64,000 nucleotides of DNA from an uncultured Winogradskyella sp. Its GTDB lineage: Bacteria; Bacteroidota; Bacteroidia; Flavobacteriales; Flavobacteriaceae. Below are positions 51,587 through 62,000 of the stretch, piece after piece (positions within the stretch are counted from its first letter, which is position 1; the number at the start of each line of letters is the position of its first letter). A program made the position numbers and the translations under genes. Location of the stretch: the NCBI GenBank assembly GCA_913055905.1, contig CAJXLB010000003.1, forward strand, positions 186,001 through 250,000, read 5' to 3'. Under the pieces are notes generated by a model that saw nothing but the letters and a program-made list of their open reading frames with translations, did not search any database and was not told where the DNA came from.

Positions 51587-53626
51587 TTAGTTTACGTCTG
51601 GTAAATTGTTGTATTTACTACTGTATTCTAACATTTGTTCTGGGAATCCTACGGGCTGTGTCACCTTTATTGCGGTAATTTCTCCGTTATCATCTAGTTC
51701 TGGTACTAAAACAGGATTTACAAACCCGCTGTAAGGTGCAGAAGTGAATTGTTTGTTACGTTCCAAAACTTCGGCATGGAGTTCTTGATCTACTTTGACA
51801 CCATAGCCTTCAACCAAGGCCTCCACCGCCTCGTAATCGCCTTCAGATTTAATACGTTGTGTTTCTCTTAATAATTGACCAAACAAGTCATGCAATTTAT
51901 CGTAATCGTTGATATTGAAATAGGTCTTACCGTCTCGGGTCACCTTTTCGATAACGTTGTCTTCCTTGCCTTTCTCAAATACCCAAGCGCTCACCCATTG
52001 CCTATTTCGCATGTGGGCTTCTTCTACATCATCGCCTAAATTCAATCGAATCAATTGGGTCATAAGACCATTTCGTATGTAGCCATCATAAGCAGCCATC
52101 CCAACTTTCTTCCAGTCGTCAACCAATCCTAATTCCTGAAGTTTAGAATCGTATAAATAGTACAAACCTACCAAGTCGGCACGACCTTCCTCTAATGTAG
52201 ACGCATAATTCTTTAAGGTTTCTTTGGTTTCACCTACTCCAGGGTTAAGTTGACCAGAAGCGTGACCAATAACTTCATGAAGTGCCGTGTGCAACTTATC
52301 TGCCAATTGGCCGTATTCTTTTTCTAGTTGGTACTCTTCATCATCATGAACAAATTCCTTTAAGCGTCCAGAACTGCCTGCATTATTATAGGCGTTGATG
52401 ATATTACCTAAAGAAACCGACTTACTACCAACTTCTTTTCGGATCCAGTTAGAGTTTGGCAAATTTACTCCTATTGGTGTACTTGGTGAGGCATCACCAG
52501 CCTCTCCTGCTACGGTGACTACTTTGTAAGTCACTCCGACAACGTTCTCCTTTTTATGCTCGTCCATTAAAGGTGAATTATCTTCAAACCATTGTGCGTT
52601 ATCTGACAATACCTTCATTTTTTGGGACATATCAAAATCATTGATTTGAACGATATTCTCATAAGAACCTCTGTAACCTAAGGGATCGTTATAAACTTCA
52701 ATAAAACTATTGATATAATCAACATTACCTTCTGTTGCCTTGGTCCATGCCACATTATAATCATCCCAAGTTTGAAGGTCTCCAGTCTTGTAATAATCGA
52801 TCAAAAGTCCTATTGCGTCTCCTTGCGCTTGGTTTTCTGCGACACCTTGTGCCTTTTCTAACCAAGTGACTATCTTGTCTATGGCTGCACCATATAATCC
52901 GCCAGACTTATAAACACGTTCTTTTAAAACTCCATTTTCCTTGACGAGTTGGGAGTTTAAACCAAAAGCCAATGGCCTATCGGCATCTGGAGATGTTTTA
53001 TTCTTGTAAAAATTGATAACATCATCATTCGTAACATTGGGTCCATAAAAATTAACGGCTGAGAGCGCGACATTATCCACCCCTTTAGCTTGGTTGACCT
53101 TCTTGCTGTCCTTATCGTTAAAAATAACATCGAAAGCTTCTTGTTCCAACTCTGTATTGGTGGCCTCAAAAAGTTCTGTAAGATAAGCCTCGGAAAAATC
53201 TGGCTTGAGCTTGTCGTTGGAGTAATGGTGGTGAATACCATTGCTAAACCAAACACGCTTTAAATACACCTCGAAAGCTTTCCAGTCTTCTGTGTTTTTG
53301 TCTCCGGAAAAGTTCACATAAACATTTTCTAAGGCACGTCTTATTTTAAGATTATGTCTGTAGTTTTGGTCCCACATAATATCGCGTCCCTCGAGACCTG
53401 CTTCAACAAGATAATAGACCAGTTTTTGTTCCTTGAGGCTAAGGTTGTCCCAACCTGGGATTTGATACCTAAGTATCTTTACATCCGCAAACTGCTCGAC
53501 ATTATAATCAAATTCAGTTTCGGTCATTGATGGCTCTTGCACATCAACTTCAGCCTTCTTGTTGTCTTGGCATGCCGAAAAAAGCAAGACAAAAATCAAG
53601 AAGTACATAAGGCTTTTTAATTTCAT
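51587..53626 (-). CDS. M49 family zinc dipeptidyl-peptidase III-like lipoprotein
   Basis: A 679-residue protein. The ATG at 53626 opens a lipoprotein signal (MKLKSLMYFLIFVLLFSACQ). The zinc motif HEVIGHASGQ (HExxGH) lies in the second half, with the third ligand in LEEGRADLVGLYYLYD. Together these define family M49, whose members remove dipeptides from the N-terminus of short peptides. The helix-rich N-terminal lobe carries QIPGWDNLSLKEQKLVYYL. Exported DPP III-like lipoproteins are common in Bacteroidota. It converges with the DUF5723 gene. Confidence 0.92.
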   Translation of the reverse strand: MKLKSLMYFLIFVLLFSACQDNKKAEVDVQEPSMTETEFDYNVEQFADVKILRYQIPGWDNLSLKEQKLVYYLVEAGLEGRDIMWDQNYRHNLKIRRALENVYVNFSGDKNTEDWKAFEVYLKRVWFSNGIHHHYSNDKLKPDFSEAYLTELFEATNTELEQEAFDVIFNDKDSKKVNQAKGVDNVALSAVNFYGPNVTNDDVINFYKNKTSPDADRPLAFGLNSQLVKENGVLKERVYKSGGLYGAAIDKIVTWLEKAQGVAENQAQGDAIGLLIDYYKTGDLQTWDDYNVAWTKATEGNVDYINSFIEVYNDPLGYRGSYENIVQINDFDMSQKMKVLSDNAQWFEDNSPLMDEHKKENVVGVTYKVVTVAGEAGDASPSTPIGVNLPNSNWIRKEVGSKSVSLGNIINAYNNAGSSGRLKEFVHDDEEYQLEKEYGQLADKLHTALHEVIGHASGQLNPGVGETKETLKNYASTLEEGRADLVGLYYLYDSKLQELGLVDDWKKVGMAAYDGYIRNGLMTQLIRLNLGDDVEEAHMRNRQWVSAWVFEKGKEDNVIEKVTRDGKTYFNINDYDKLHDLFGQLLRETQRIKSEGDYEAVEALVEGYGVKVDQELHAEVLERNKQFTSAPYSGFVNPVLVPELDDNGEITAIKVTQPVGFPEQMLEYSSKYNNLPDVN

Positions 53627-53688
53627 TCGTATTGTTGATTTTATGTTATACACAAATGTAATACTAATATCACATTTCATAAAATTGC

Positions 53689-53696
53689 TATCTTTG
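53689..53696 (+). promoter_or_regulatory. Possible -7 element for the SRPBCC/GyrI-like gene
   Basis: TATCTTTG matches TAnnTTTG, 25 bp before the ATG at 53722. The expected TTG upstream is not clear. Confidence 0.35.
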
Positions 53697-53721
53697 ATTA
53701 AAGACTAAATCAATTCACTTC

Positions 53722-54744
53722 ATGAAATTCCTTAAATATTTTCTATTGCTCCTATTGGTTGCCATTATTGGGTTCTCAATCTATGTCGCAGTGCAGCCCA
53801 ATGAATACAGCTTTAGCCGCAGCCGAATCATTGAAGCACCCAAAAGCTTGCTCTACGACAAGGTCAATGATTACAAGAATTGGCCAGAGTTTTCCCCTTG
53901 GTTGGAACAAGAACCGAACGCCTCCATAACCTATGGTTCTAAAACCATTGGAGAAGGCGGAACTTACTCATGGGAAGGTGAAATTCTTGGAAAAGGTAGC
54001 ATGACAACCCTTGAAACTGTTGAAAATAAAAGCATATCACAGAACATAGAATTTATTGAACCTTTTGAAGCGTCATCTCTTATTGGTTGGGATTTTGAAA
54101 CGGCTGAAAATGGAACAAAAGTGACTTGGTCCATGCAAGGCAAACAAGATTTTATAACTAAGCTTTTTACGGTATTTATGGGCTCTATAGAAGAGCAAAC
54201 AGGTCCTGATTATGAACGTGGCCTTTTTAAATTAGACAGCGTTGTTAATGCTGATATGAAAGTGTATTCCATCACTGTTAATGGAGTAACCCAGCACAGT
54301 GGCGGATTTTACCTCTATAAAACCGCGTCAGGAAAGCTTTCGGAGTTTCAGCCTAAAATGAATACCATGTTAGGTGAAGTTGGCAGCTATGCACTAACCC
54401 ATAATATCAGTAGAGCTGGTGCACCTTTTATACTTTACCATAAATGGGATGAAGCTAATGATGCGGTCATATTTTCAACATGTTATCCAACAAACTCTAG
54501 AATAGTAACCGATAATCCTGATATTCTTACGGGACAACTAGAATCCTTTAAATCGGTTAAAACCACTTTAAAAGGAGACTACACAAACCTTAAAGAAGCA
54601 TGGAACGAGACTATGAGCTACATTGAAACTGCAGGATTAACCGTGAAACCAGACGGTCCTATGCTGGAAACCTATATCACAGACCCTATGCTAATACCGA
54701 ATCCTGCAGATTGGATTACGGAAATTTATGTGGCCGTAGAATAA
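53722..54744 (+). CDS. Membrane-anchored SRPBCC domain fused to GyrI-like effector-binding domain
   Basis: A 340-residue protein. One hydrophobic helix at the start (YFLLLLLVAIIGFSIYVAVQ), then an SRPBCC (START-like) ligand-binding domain at about 28-165 (SRSRIIEAPKSLLYDKVNDY, NWPEFSPWLEQEP, WDFETAENGTKVTWSM), then a GyrI-like/AraC effector-binding domain at about 175-340. Such fusions are seen in Bacteroidota; neither domain indicates a catalytic reaction. It ends directly before the crcB ATG, so the two are translated from one mRNA. Confidence 0.83.
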   Translation: MKFLKYFLLLLLVAIIGFSIYVAVQPNEYSFSRSRIIEAPKSLLYDKVNDYKNWPEFSPWLEQEPNASITYGSKTIGEGGTYSWEGEILGKGSMTTLETVENKSISQNIEFIEPFEASSLIGWDFETAENGTKVTWSMQGKQDFITKLFTVFMGSIEEQTGPDYERGLFKLDSVVNADMKVYSITVNGVTQHSGGFYLYKTASGKLSEFQPKMNTMLGEVGSYALTHNISRAGAPFILYHKWDEANDAVIFSTCYPTNSRIVTDNPDILTGQLESFKSVKTTLKGDYTNLKEAWNETMSYIETAGLTVKPDGPMLETYITDPMLIPNPADWITEIYVAVE

Positions 54745-55110
54745 ATGAAACAAGTCCTTTTAGTTTTTATTGGTGGTGGTATAGGAAGCGTACTTCGTTT
54801 TCTAGTCGGAAAATGGCTAAATAGCTCAACGGACGGCATCCCTTATGGTACGTTTGCAGCAAATATTGCTGGAAGTTTATTAATTGGTATCATCTTCGGT
54901 TTGGCCGCTAAAAGCGAAAGTCTTTCCCCTTCCCAAACCTTGTTTTTAGCCACAGGATTTTGCGGCGGATTTACAACCTTTTCTACGTTTGCCTATGAAA
55001 ACCACGTGTTTTTAAAAGCTGGAGATTTCACAAGTTTTGCTATTTACACCATAGCAAGCTTTATCATAGGGTTTCTTGCGGTATTTCTAGGTATGTATCT
55101 TGTAAAGTAA
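54745..55110 (+). CDS. crcB: Fluoride channel CrcB/Fluc
   Basis: A 121-residue inner-membrane protein with four helices that forms a dual-topology dimer and exports fluoride. Motifs are GGGIGSVLRFLVGKWL, GTFAANIAGSLLIGI (Asn pore residue), ATGFCGGFTTFSTFAYEN (Na+ site and phenylalanine box) and FLAVFLGMYLV. The length is normal. It directly follows the SRPBCC/GyrI-like gene with no gap. No fluoride riboswitch can be placed since the upstream DNA codes for protein. Confidence 0.95.
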   Translation: MKQVLLVFIGGGIGSVLRFLVGKWLNSSTDGIPYGTFAANIAGSLLIGIIFGLAAKSESLSPSQTLFLATGFCGGFTTFSTFAYENHVFLKAGDFTSFAIYTIASFIIGFLAVFLGMYLVK

Positions 55111-55146
55111 CTGAAGTTTATCGCACAACCAAATCCCTCTAAAAAG

Positions 55147-55743
55147 TTATTTTTCAAACATTTTAAGACCAGCTTCCACTTTGAGGTTGATGTAATTGTC
55201 CCTAGGAACTATTGGGCAGGAGTACTTATCGTTGTAAACACAATATGGGTTATAGGCTCTATTGAAGTCTATTTCCATACTATCGCCTTTAGGTATTCTT
55301 AAATCAATATAGCGTCCGCCACCATAAGTCGTTTCGCCATTGGTTTCATCTAAAAAAGGTAGAAATAAATAATCCTCAAGGCCTTCGGTATTCATATTCT
55401 CCTCGCCTTGATAAACCTTTAATTTGAAGGGTTTGCCTTTAAGCTGAAACGACAAAATACCATAGACGCGCTCTTTAGATAATCTGTCTGTTGTGGTCTT
55501 CATTTTAAACCATTCGGACTCAGGAGTGCGTTCTAATTTGGCTTTAACTACAAAATCTTCATCAAATGGAAAGAAATCCAGACCCTTGAATGTTTTTAAA
55601 TCCTTGGGTTTTAATGGCGATTTGGATGCGTCTTTAAAATCGGCATTCATTTTTACCTGAAAGGGCGTTTCACCTCTTGCAGCAGGTTGCTTTCCTGAGC
55701 AACTAAATAGTAATGTGCATATGAGAATAATCGCGTATCGCAT
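55147..55743 (-). CDS. DUF1684 family lipoprotein
   Basis: A 198-residue lipoprotein. The ATG at 55743 opens a short signal with lipobox (MRYAIILICTLLFSCSGKQ). The mature domain shows DUF1684 features: FFPFDEDFVVKAKLERTP, GGGRYIDLRIPKGD, DFNRAYNPYCVYNDKYSCP and PIVPRDNYINLKVEAG. Its family has no known function. A near-consensus promoter (TATTTTTG, 55762-55769) lies upstream on the minus strand. It converges with crcB. Confidence 0.85.
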   Translation of the reverse strand: MRYAIILICTLLFSCSGKQPAARGETPFQVKMNADFKDASKSPLKPKDLKTFKGLDFFPFDEDFVVKAKLERTPESEWFKMKTTTDRLSKERVYGILSFQLKGKPFKLKVYQGEENMNTEGLEDYLFLPFLDETNGETTYGGGRYIDLRIPKGDSMEIDFNRAYNPYCVYNDKYSCPIVPRDNYINLKVEAGLKMFEK

Positions 55744-55761
55744 GGTTTCATTTCGTAATAC

Positions 55762-55769
55762 CAAAAATA
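55762..55769 (-). promoter_or_regulatory. Probable -7 element for the DUF1684 gene
   Basis: TATTTTTG on the minus strand fits TAnnTTTG, 18 bp before the ATG. No TTG was found at the right distance. Confidence 0.4.
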
Positions 55770-55932
55770 CAATTTCTAAATCGTTCAGAAAATAACCCGT
55801 TCAACACCTAATTGCTGAGATGAAAATAACTTGTTACAATACCTCTATGTGGTGAAATAATGTTAATTAGGCCGTAAACAATAAAGCACTTAGTATTTTT
55901 GACCTAATCATTGGAAAAAGAACTGTAAAGCG

Positions 55933-56931
55933 ATGGCACATTTAGCTTCAAAAGAAACCGATATTCTAGAATATGATGTCGTAATCATAGGTGCAGGACC
56001 AATTGGTATTGCTTGTGCTTTGGAGTGTAAAAAACACGATTGGAATTATGTGGTATTGGAAAAGGGAACACTTACCAACTCCCTATATCATTATCCCTTA
56101 AACATGACATTTTTTTCGACCTCAGAGAAGTTGGAAATAGATGACATTCCTTTTATAAGCAACAATCCCAAACCAACCAGAAACGAAGCTTTAGAATATT
56201 ACAGGCGCGTTGTCACTTCCAATGAACTTAGCATTAAGTTGTATGAAGAAGTGAAATCCTTGAAAACCGTAGACCAACACTTTATCATACATAGCACTAA
56301 ACAAAATTACAAAGCTCATAAAGTTATTATTGCTACAGGATTTTATGATATACCCAACTATTTGAACATTCCTGGCGAAGACTTACCCAAAGTGTTTCAT
56401 TACTACAAAGAAGCACACCCTTTTGTTTTGCAAGATGTTGTAGTTGTAGGTGCCAGTAATTCTGCAGTTGATGCAGCTCTCGATATTTACAGGAAAGGTG
56501 GACGTGTGACCATGGTGGTAAGGGATGCTCACGTAGGCGAACGTGTGAAATATTGGGTTAGGCCAGATATCATTAATCGGATTGAAGAAGGAAGTATAAA
56601 GGCTTTTTTTAATTCTGAACTCACAGAAATAACTGAAACTAGTGTAAACATTACAACACCTGAGGGTGATGTAACGCTGAAAAATGACTTCGTGATTGCC
56701 TTAACGGGATATAAACCTAATTTCAGGTTTTTGGAAGATGTGGGTATCGAATTTAGTCATGACGAGAAGCATATTCCTCATTACAATCCAGATACCATGG
56801 AGTCCAATGTTAAGGGTCTTTACCTTGCTGGTGTTATCTGTGGCGGCATGGAAACCCATAAATGGTTTATCGAAAATTCTAGGATACATGCAAAGCAAAT
56901 TGCCAGGCATATTTCAAGACAGGAGAACTAG
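55933..56931 (+). CDS. ypdA: YpdA-type bacillithiol disulfide reductase
   Basis: A 332-residue FAD flavoprotein of the thioredoxin reductase-like group. FAD motif VIIGAGPIGIACALECKKHD near residue 20, NADPH motif VVVGASNSAVDAALDIYRKG near 172, and the second FAD region with FVIALTGYKPNF and GLYLAGVICGGMETHKWFIEN. YpdA lacks the CxxC of thioredoxin reductases and reduces bacillithiol disulfide, which fits a Bacteroidota host. The sequence of the cofactor motifs is intact. It converges with an Lrp/AsnC gene after 49 bp. Confidence 0.9.
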   Translation: MAHLASKETDILEYDVVIIGAGPIGIACALECKKHDWNYVVLEKGTLTNSLYHYPLNMTFFSTSEKLEIDDIPFISNNPKPTRNEALEYYRRVVTSNELSIKLYEEVKSLKTVDQHFIIHSTKQNYKAHKVIIATGFYDIPNYLNIPGEDLPKVFHYYKEAHPFVLQDVVVVGASNSAVDAALDIYRKGGRVTMVVRDAHVGERVKYWVRPDIINRIEEGSIKAFFNSELTEITETSVNITTPEGDVTLKNDFVIALTGYKPNFRFLEDVGIEFSHDEKHIPHYNPDTMESNVKGLYLAGVICGGMETHKWFIENSRIHAKQIARHISRQEN

Positions 56932-56980
56932 AAAAACTCTTCACTTGTTTTGCAAATACCTTCGCACATTAATCTACAAT

Positions 56981-57424
56981 CTACTTTATAGGTTTTATGG
57001 CGCTGTTTTTTACCACATGCGATAGTACAATCTGGGTTTTGGTTTCACCATAGGTAATCAACCTATCTATAAAAGACTCAAGATGTTTTTGGTTCTTGAG
57101 CACAACTTCCATTACGATATTTTCATTTCCAGTAATCCGATAACAATTTACAACCTCATCAAAGGACTTGACTTTTTCCAAAAATGGCTTGAGCATTCCC
57201 ATAAATGCCCTTAAAGTAATGATAGCCTTTAGTTGATAACCCGCTTCCAAAGGAGAAACCAACGTTGCATAACCTTGAATGATTTCTGTGTCTTCCATTT
57301 TTTTTATGCGTTCTGCCACGGCTGGAGAACTCACACCAACGCGCCTACCGATTTCGGCATTGCTCATCCTGGCGTTGGCTTGTAAACAGTTGAGAATTTG
57401 CCAATTTAAAGCGTCAATTTTCAT
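56981..57424 (-). CDS. Lrp/AsnC family transcriptional regulator
   Basis: A 147-residue regulator. HTH at residues 1-60 (NWQILNCLQANARMSNAEIG, RRVGVSSPAVAERIKKMEDT) followed by an AsnC ligand-binding domain (LKAIITLRAFMGMLKPFLEK, FDEVVNCYRITGNENIVMEV). It binds amino acids and controls local or wide regulons. A run of AT-rich near-palindromes before its ATG (57425-57500) may be its own operator. It is divergent from a four-helix-like gene. Confidence 0.93.
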   Translation of the reverse strand: MKIDALNWQILNCLQANARMSNAEIGRRVGVSSPAVAERIKKMEDTEIIQGYATLVSPLEAGYQLKAIITLRAFMGMLKPFLEKVKSFDEVVNCYRITGNENIVMEVVLKNQKHLESFIDRLITYGETKTQIVLSHVVKNSAIKPIK

Positions 57425-57542
57425 CTTAAATTAAATTGTTTTAATTAACATATAAATTAAAGTAAAAATACACATTTACCTTAATTATTAAATTAATTAC
57501 TGCTTTTTCATGCGTAATTTCGTATTCCTTGCTATTAAAAGA

Positions 57543-57938
57543 ATGAATTATAACCTACCATCCCATTTGTCGGAATTGCCTATCTATAAAAAGGCCTTGG
57601 ACATTATTATGCTCAGCCGAAGCATCTCTACCTACATCAATCATGACTTGTCTTACCTTAAGCCTGATGGGTCGGAAGATAATGATATATACTTCTCGGG
57701 AGATATCGTACAGCAATCGGTAAATCTTGCGCCTGAAATTATAAGTGCAGAGCGCGAATCTACTCCTGAAAAGAGAAGAAAGCACGTAGAGCGCTTAGAC
57801 CGACTTGTAAATTTACTTCACAGAACTTGCAAGCGCCTAGAAAAAGCGAACAGTAATGGGCGGGATTACCTCCCACTTTTAAAAGGCGAACTAAAAACCT
57901 TTAGGAAACTGCAGCGCACTTGGATGATGACGCTTTAA
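57543..57938 (+). CDS. Helical protein, possibly four-helix bundle (S23/bAvd-like)
   Basis: A 131-residue soluble protein. ATG at 57543. Helical segments: LPIYKKALDIIMLSRSISTY, VNLAPEIISAERESTPEKRR, LVNLLHRTCKRLEKANSNG and LLKGELKTFRKLQRTWMMTL. The LPIYKKALDI opening and a conserved-looking four-helix pattern resemble 23S rRNA intervening-sequence or bAvd-like proteins; the resemblance is weak. There is no reverse transcriptase gene nearby, so a diversity-generating retroelement role is not supported. Confidence 0.5.
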   Translation: MNYNLPSHLSELPIYKKALDIIMLSRSISTYINHDLSYLKPDGSEDNDIYFSGDIVQQSVNLAPEIISAERESTPEKRRKHVERLDRLVNLLHRTCKRLEKANSNGRDYLPLLKGELKTFRKLQRTWMMTL

Positions 57939-58086
57939 GTTTGATTCAATATATCTTGTTCTATATAGAAATCTAGGACTTATAAGGATTGGTAATTAGC
58001 ACTTGTTAACACTTTTTAAATCTTGTTAACCTCAATTAAGATTAAAAAATACAATCTTGCCAACCAAAACATAAGTCTTGTGCATT

Positions 58087-58929
58087 ATGAAAAGGTTAAT
58101 CACTCTTTTGGCACTTTTAGCCTTTAAAAGTCATTTTGGTCAGAAGCCAAATCACTATACCTTAAATTTTGAGATTTCGCCTTATAATCTGATGTTTACA
58201 GAGGTTATAATTCAAGACAAAACTTATAAGGCACTAATAGACTTTGGTGATTTTGCCCAGGTCCAGCTGTCCAGCGCTCTCATCAAAGAATTGAAGTTGC
58301 CAACACAGCCATCGGACATAATGATGGCAGATGTTAATGGGAATGCCTATTATTTACAAACAGGTAAGCTCAATGAAATAACTGTTGGTGACACGACTCA
58401 TAAAGACATCACCTTTTATTCCGCAGACAACGAAATTGACACGGTGAGCCAGCAAGTAGGAACAGAATTTCAAGTGGTACTGGGTTTTGGGTTTTTTAAA
58501 TCGGAAAACTTTATATTAGATTTCACAGCAAACAAAATCGAAGTTGGCATTACGCCTAAAAAGCTTCTTGCCCATAGTGTACCCGTAACTACAGCATATG
58601 GTTATCTAATTGGGCAGTTTGAGAGTGCAAATGCTTCAAACTTAGCTCTGCTTTTTGATACGGGAACTCCCATCTCCCAAATTGATACCTCTGCTGTTGA
58701 CCCAGCATTTAAAGACGCAACGGTAAGCTTTCAAGGACATCAATTTCCGAGCAAACAGGTACCTATCTCTACTGGTAAAACCGATATAGTCTTAAACATG
58801 GAAGTGACAGACCTCTCCCAACTCAAACCCCTAGCTGTATCAGGAATTTATGGGTTAAACGATATGAAAGGGAAATGCTTTTTTTATAACGCTCTAGCTA
58901 ATACCTTAAATATCGTACAAGTGGATTAA
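58087..58929 (+). CDS. Secreted retropepsin-like protein with two lobes
   Basis: A 280-residue protein. The ATG at 58087 opens a signal peptide (MKRLITLLALLAFKSHFGQ). Two Asp-containing motifs mark two lobes. The first is ALIDFGDFAQVQLSS near residue 51 (ALIDxG pattern, with D-F-G rather than D-T-G). The second is LLFDTGTPISQID near 187 (perfect DTG). Retropepsins work as dimers of one lobe; two lobes in one chain recall pepsin. Both the function and whether it is active are unknown. It stands alone. Confidence 0.65.
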   Translation: MKRLITLLALLAFKSHFGQKPNHYTLNFEISPYNLMFTEVIIQDKTYKALIDFGDFAQVQLSSALIKELKLPTQPSDIMMADVNGNAYYLQTGKLNEITVGDTTHKDITFYSADNEIDTVSQQVGTEFQVVLGFGFFKSENFILDFTANKIEVGITPKKLLAHSVPVTTAYGYLIGQFESANASNLALLFDTGTPISQIDTSAVDPAFKDATVSFQGHQFPSKQVPISTGKTDIVLNMEVTDLSQLKPLAVSGIYGLNDMKGKCFFYNALANTLNIVQVD

Positions 58930-59036
58930 AAGCAATTGTTGGCATAACCTAAGATGACACTTAGCCTATCTCAGAAATGGTTCATGAACCAAAAGAATTT
59001 CTTAGCCCAAATACAACAGGTCCAGTACTTCTCAAT

Positions 59037-62000
59037 TTACATATTGCGACGGTACTGCCCACCAACTTCAAACAAGGCCTTTGTAATCTGACCAAGTGAG
59101 CATACTTTACACACTTCCATTAAAGCTTCAAAAATGTTCTGATTGTTAATGGCCTTGTGCTGAAGGTCTTTTAAAAGTTCATCTGTGTCATTGGCCTTAT
59201 GAAGATTTTCCAACGTTTTAATCTGAAACTCCTTTTCCTCCGTCGTTGCTCGAATAACCTCGGCAGGCTGGACAGTTGGAGACCCTTTGCTGCTTAAAAA
59301 GGTATTTACACCAATAATTGGGAATTCTCCGTTATGCTTCAACGTTTCGTAATATAAACTCTCCTCCTGAATTTTAGATCGTTGGTACATGGTTTCCATT
59401 GCACCAAGGACACCGCCACGCTCGGTAATTCTATCAAACTCCAGTAAAACAGCTTCCTCAACTAAATCGGTTAATTCTTCAATAATAAAAGACCCTTGGA
59501 TTGGATTTTCATTTTTAGCCAAGCCTAGCTCTTTATTAATGATCAGTTGTATAGCCATGGCACGTCTTACAGATTCCTCAGTAGGTGTGGTAATGGCTTC
59601 ATCATAAGCATTGGTATGCAATGAATTGCAATTATCATAGATAGCATAAAGCGCCTGAAGCGTTGTTCTTATATCATTAAAGTCTATTTCCTGCGCATGC
59701 AAACTGCGACCAGACGTTTGAATATGATATTTAAGCATCTGTGCCCTCGGATTAGCACCATATTTGTGCTTTAAAGCCTTTGCCCAGATACGACGCGCCA
59801 CTCTACCAATCACCGCATACTCTGGGTCTATACCATTGGAGAAAAAGAAGGACAGGTTAGGACCAAATTTATTAATGTCCATTCCTCGACTTAAATAATA
59901 TTCTACATAAGTAAAGCCATTGGATAACGTCAGTGCGAGTTGCGTAATAGGGTTGGCTCCCGCTTCGGCAATGTGATAACCTGATATAGATACCGAATAG
60001 AAATTGCGAACGTTATGCTCTATAAAATACTCTTGCACATCACCCATTAAGCGCAGGGCAAATTCAGTTGAAAAAATACAGGTGTTTTGGGCTTGGTCCT
60101 CTTTTAAAATATCTGCCTGAACGGTTCCCCTAACCTGTGCAATGGTCTTTGCCTTAATCTCCTGATAGACCGCTTTTGGCAATACCTTGTCTCCAGTAAC
60201 ACCCAATAGCATTAATCCAAGTCCATCGTTACCTTCCGGTAGTTCACCTCGATAGATAGGACGCTCAACACCTTTGTCCTTATAGATTTTTGCTATCTTG
60301 GCCTCGACCTCTTTTTCCAGACCATTTTCCTTAATGTACAACTCACATTGCTGGTCTATGGCAGCATTCATAAAAAAGCCAAGCAGCATTGGAGCAGGAC
60401 CATTTATAGTCATACTTACGGAAGTCATTGGGTCTGCCAAATTAAAACCTGAGTATAATTTCTTGGCATCATCCAAGCAGCAGATGGATACACCTGCGTT
60501 TCCTATTTTACCATAAATATCTGGCCTGTAATCCGGGTCATTCCCGTAAAGCGTTACACTATCAAACGCTGTAGATAAACGCTTTGCTGGCATACCAAGG
60601 CTTACATAATGAAACCTTCGATTGGTACGTTCTGGCCCTCCTTCTCCAGCAAACATACGGGTTGGATCTTCACCTGTTCGTTTAAACGGATAAAGCCCTG
60701 AGGTATACGGAAATTCTCCTGGTACATTCTCTTGTAAACTCCACCTTAGGATATCGCCCCAAGCCTTGTATTTTGGCAGTGCCACTTTTGGTATTTGGGT
60801 ATGGCTTAAGGATTCCGTGTGTGTCTCTATCTTAATTTCCTTGTCCCTAACTTTAAAGGAATAAATCGGTGCCTTATAACGATTAACTTTCTCGTCCCAG
60901 CCCAAAATAACTTCCCAATTGTAAGGGTCAAGGTCCATTTTAACGCGGTCGAATTCTGCAATTAGCAGTTTTATAAAATCTTTTTTGTCATTTTGAACTT
61001 GTTTCAGAATCTCATCTTGATCTAAGCCCTGTTTTCCTAATAACGATTGTTCGACGTCCTCAGAGGAAACTTCTCCCACGGAACATATGGTCTTAAAAAT
61101 CCCATATAACTTTTGGGCCACGTCAACTTGCTCCTCAGCCTTTTTGTCGTAAGTTCTGTTATTCTCGGAAATTTCCGATAAGTAACGCGTACGATTAGGC
61201 GGAATCACATAAATCTTTTCGCTCATTTCTTTCGAAATTTCGAAAGTGGATTTAAGATCGGTATCCGTTTTTTCAACCAGCTTATCCATTATGGCCTTGT
61301 AAAGCGTGTTCATTCCTGGATCATTGAACTGCGATGCAATCGTTCCGAATACCGGAAGTTCATCTTGAGGGATATCCCAAAGATTGTTGTTGCGCATATA
61401 CTGTTTCTTAACATCGCGCAAGGCATCTAAGGCACCTCGCTTATCAAATTTGTTTATAGCTACTAAATCGGCAAAGTCGAGCATATCGATTTTTTCCAAT
61501 TGCGTTGCTGCTCCAAACTCAGGTGTCATCACATAAAGCGCCACATCACTGTGCTCCATGATTTCCGTATCGGACTGACCGATACCTGAAGTCTCCAATA
61601 TGATTAAATCGAACTCAGCCGCTTTGAGTACCTCGATGGCTTCGCTAACATATTTAGATAACGCCAAATTAGATTGTCTTGTAGCTAAACTGCGCATGTA
61701 CACACGCGGATTATTAATCGCATTCATTCGAATACGATCGCCTAACAACGCGCCACCTGTTTTACGTTTTGAGGGATCAACCGATATGAGCCCTATGGTT
61801 CTTTCTGGAAAGTCGATTAAAAACCGACGAACGAGCTCGTCTACTAATGAGGATTTACCAGCACCACCAGTCCCAGTAATACCGAGAACAGGAGTTTTTG
61901 ATGTCTCATTTTTCTTGCTAATTTCTTTTAGTGCATCCTTAGCTACCTCTGGAAAATTCTCTGCTGACGAAATAACCCTTGCGATATCTTTTGGATTTTT

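Noticed and set aside
54745-54760. Fluoride riboswitch before crcB
   Set aside because: The crcB ATG follows the previous stop codon with no gap, so there is no room for one.
57543-57938. bAvd-like protein as a sign of a diversity-generating retroelement
   Set aside because: No reverse transcriptase, template repeat or variable repeat is visible in the window, and the similarity is weak.
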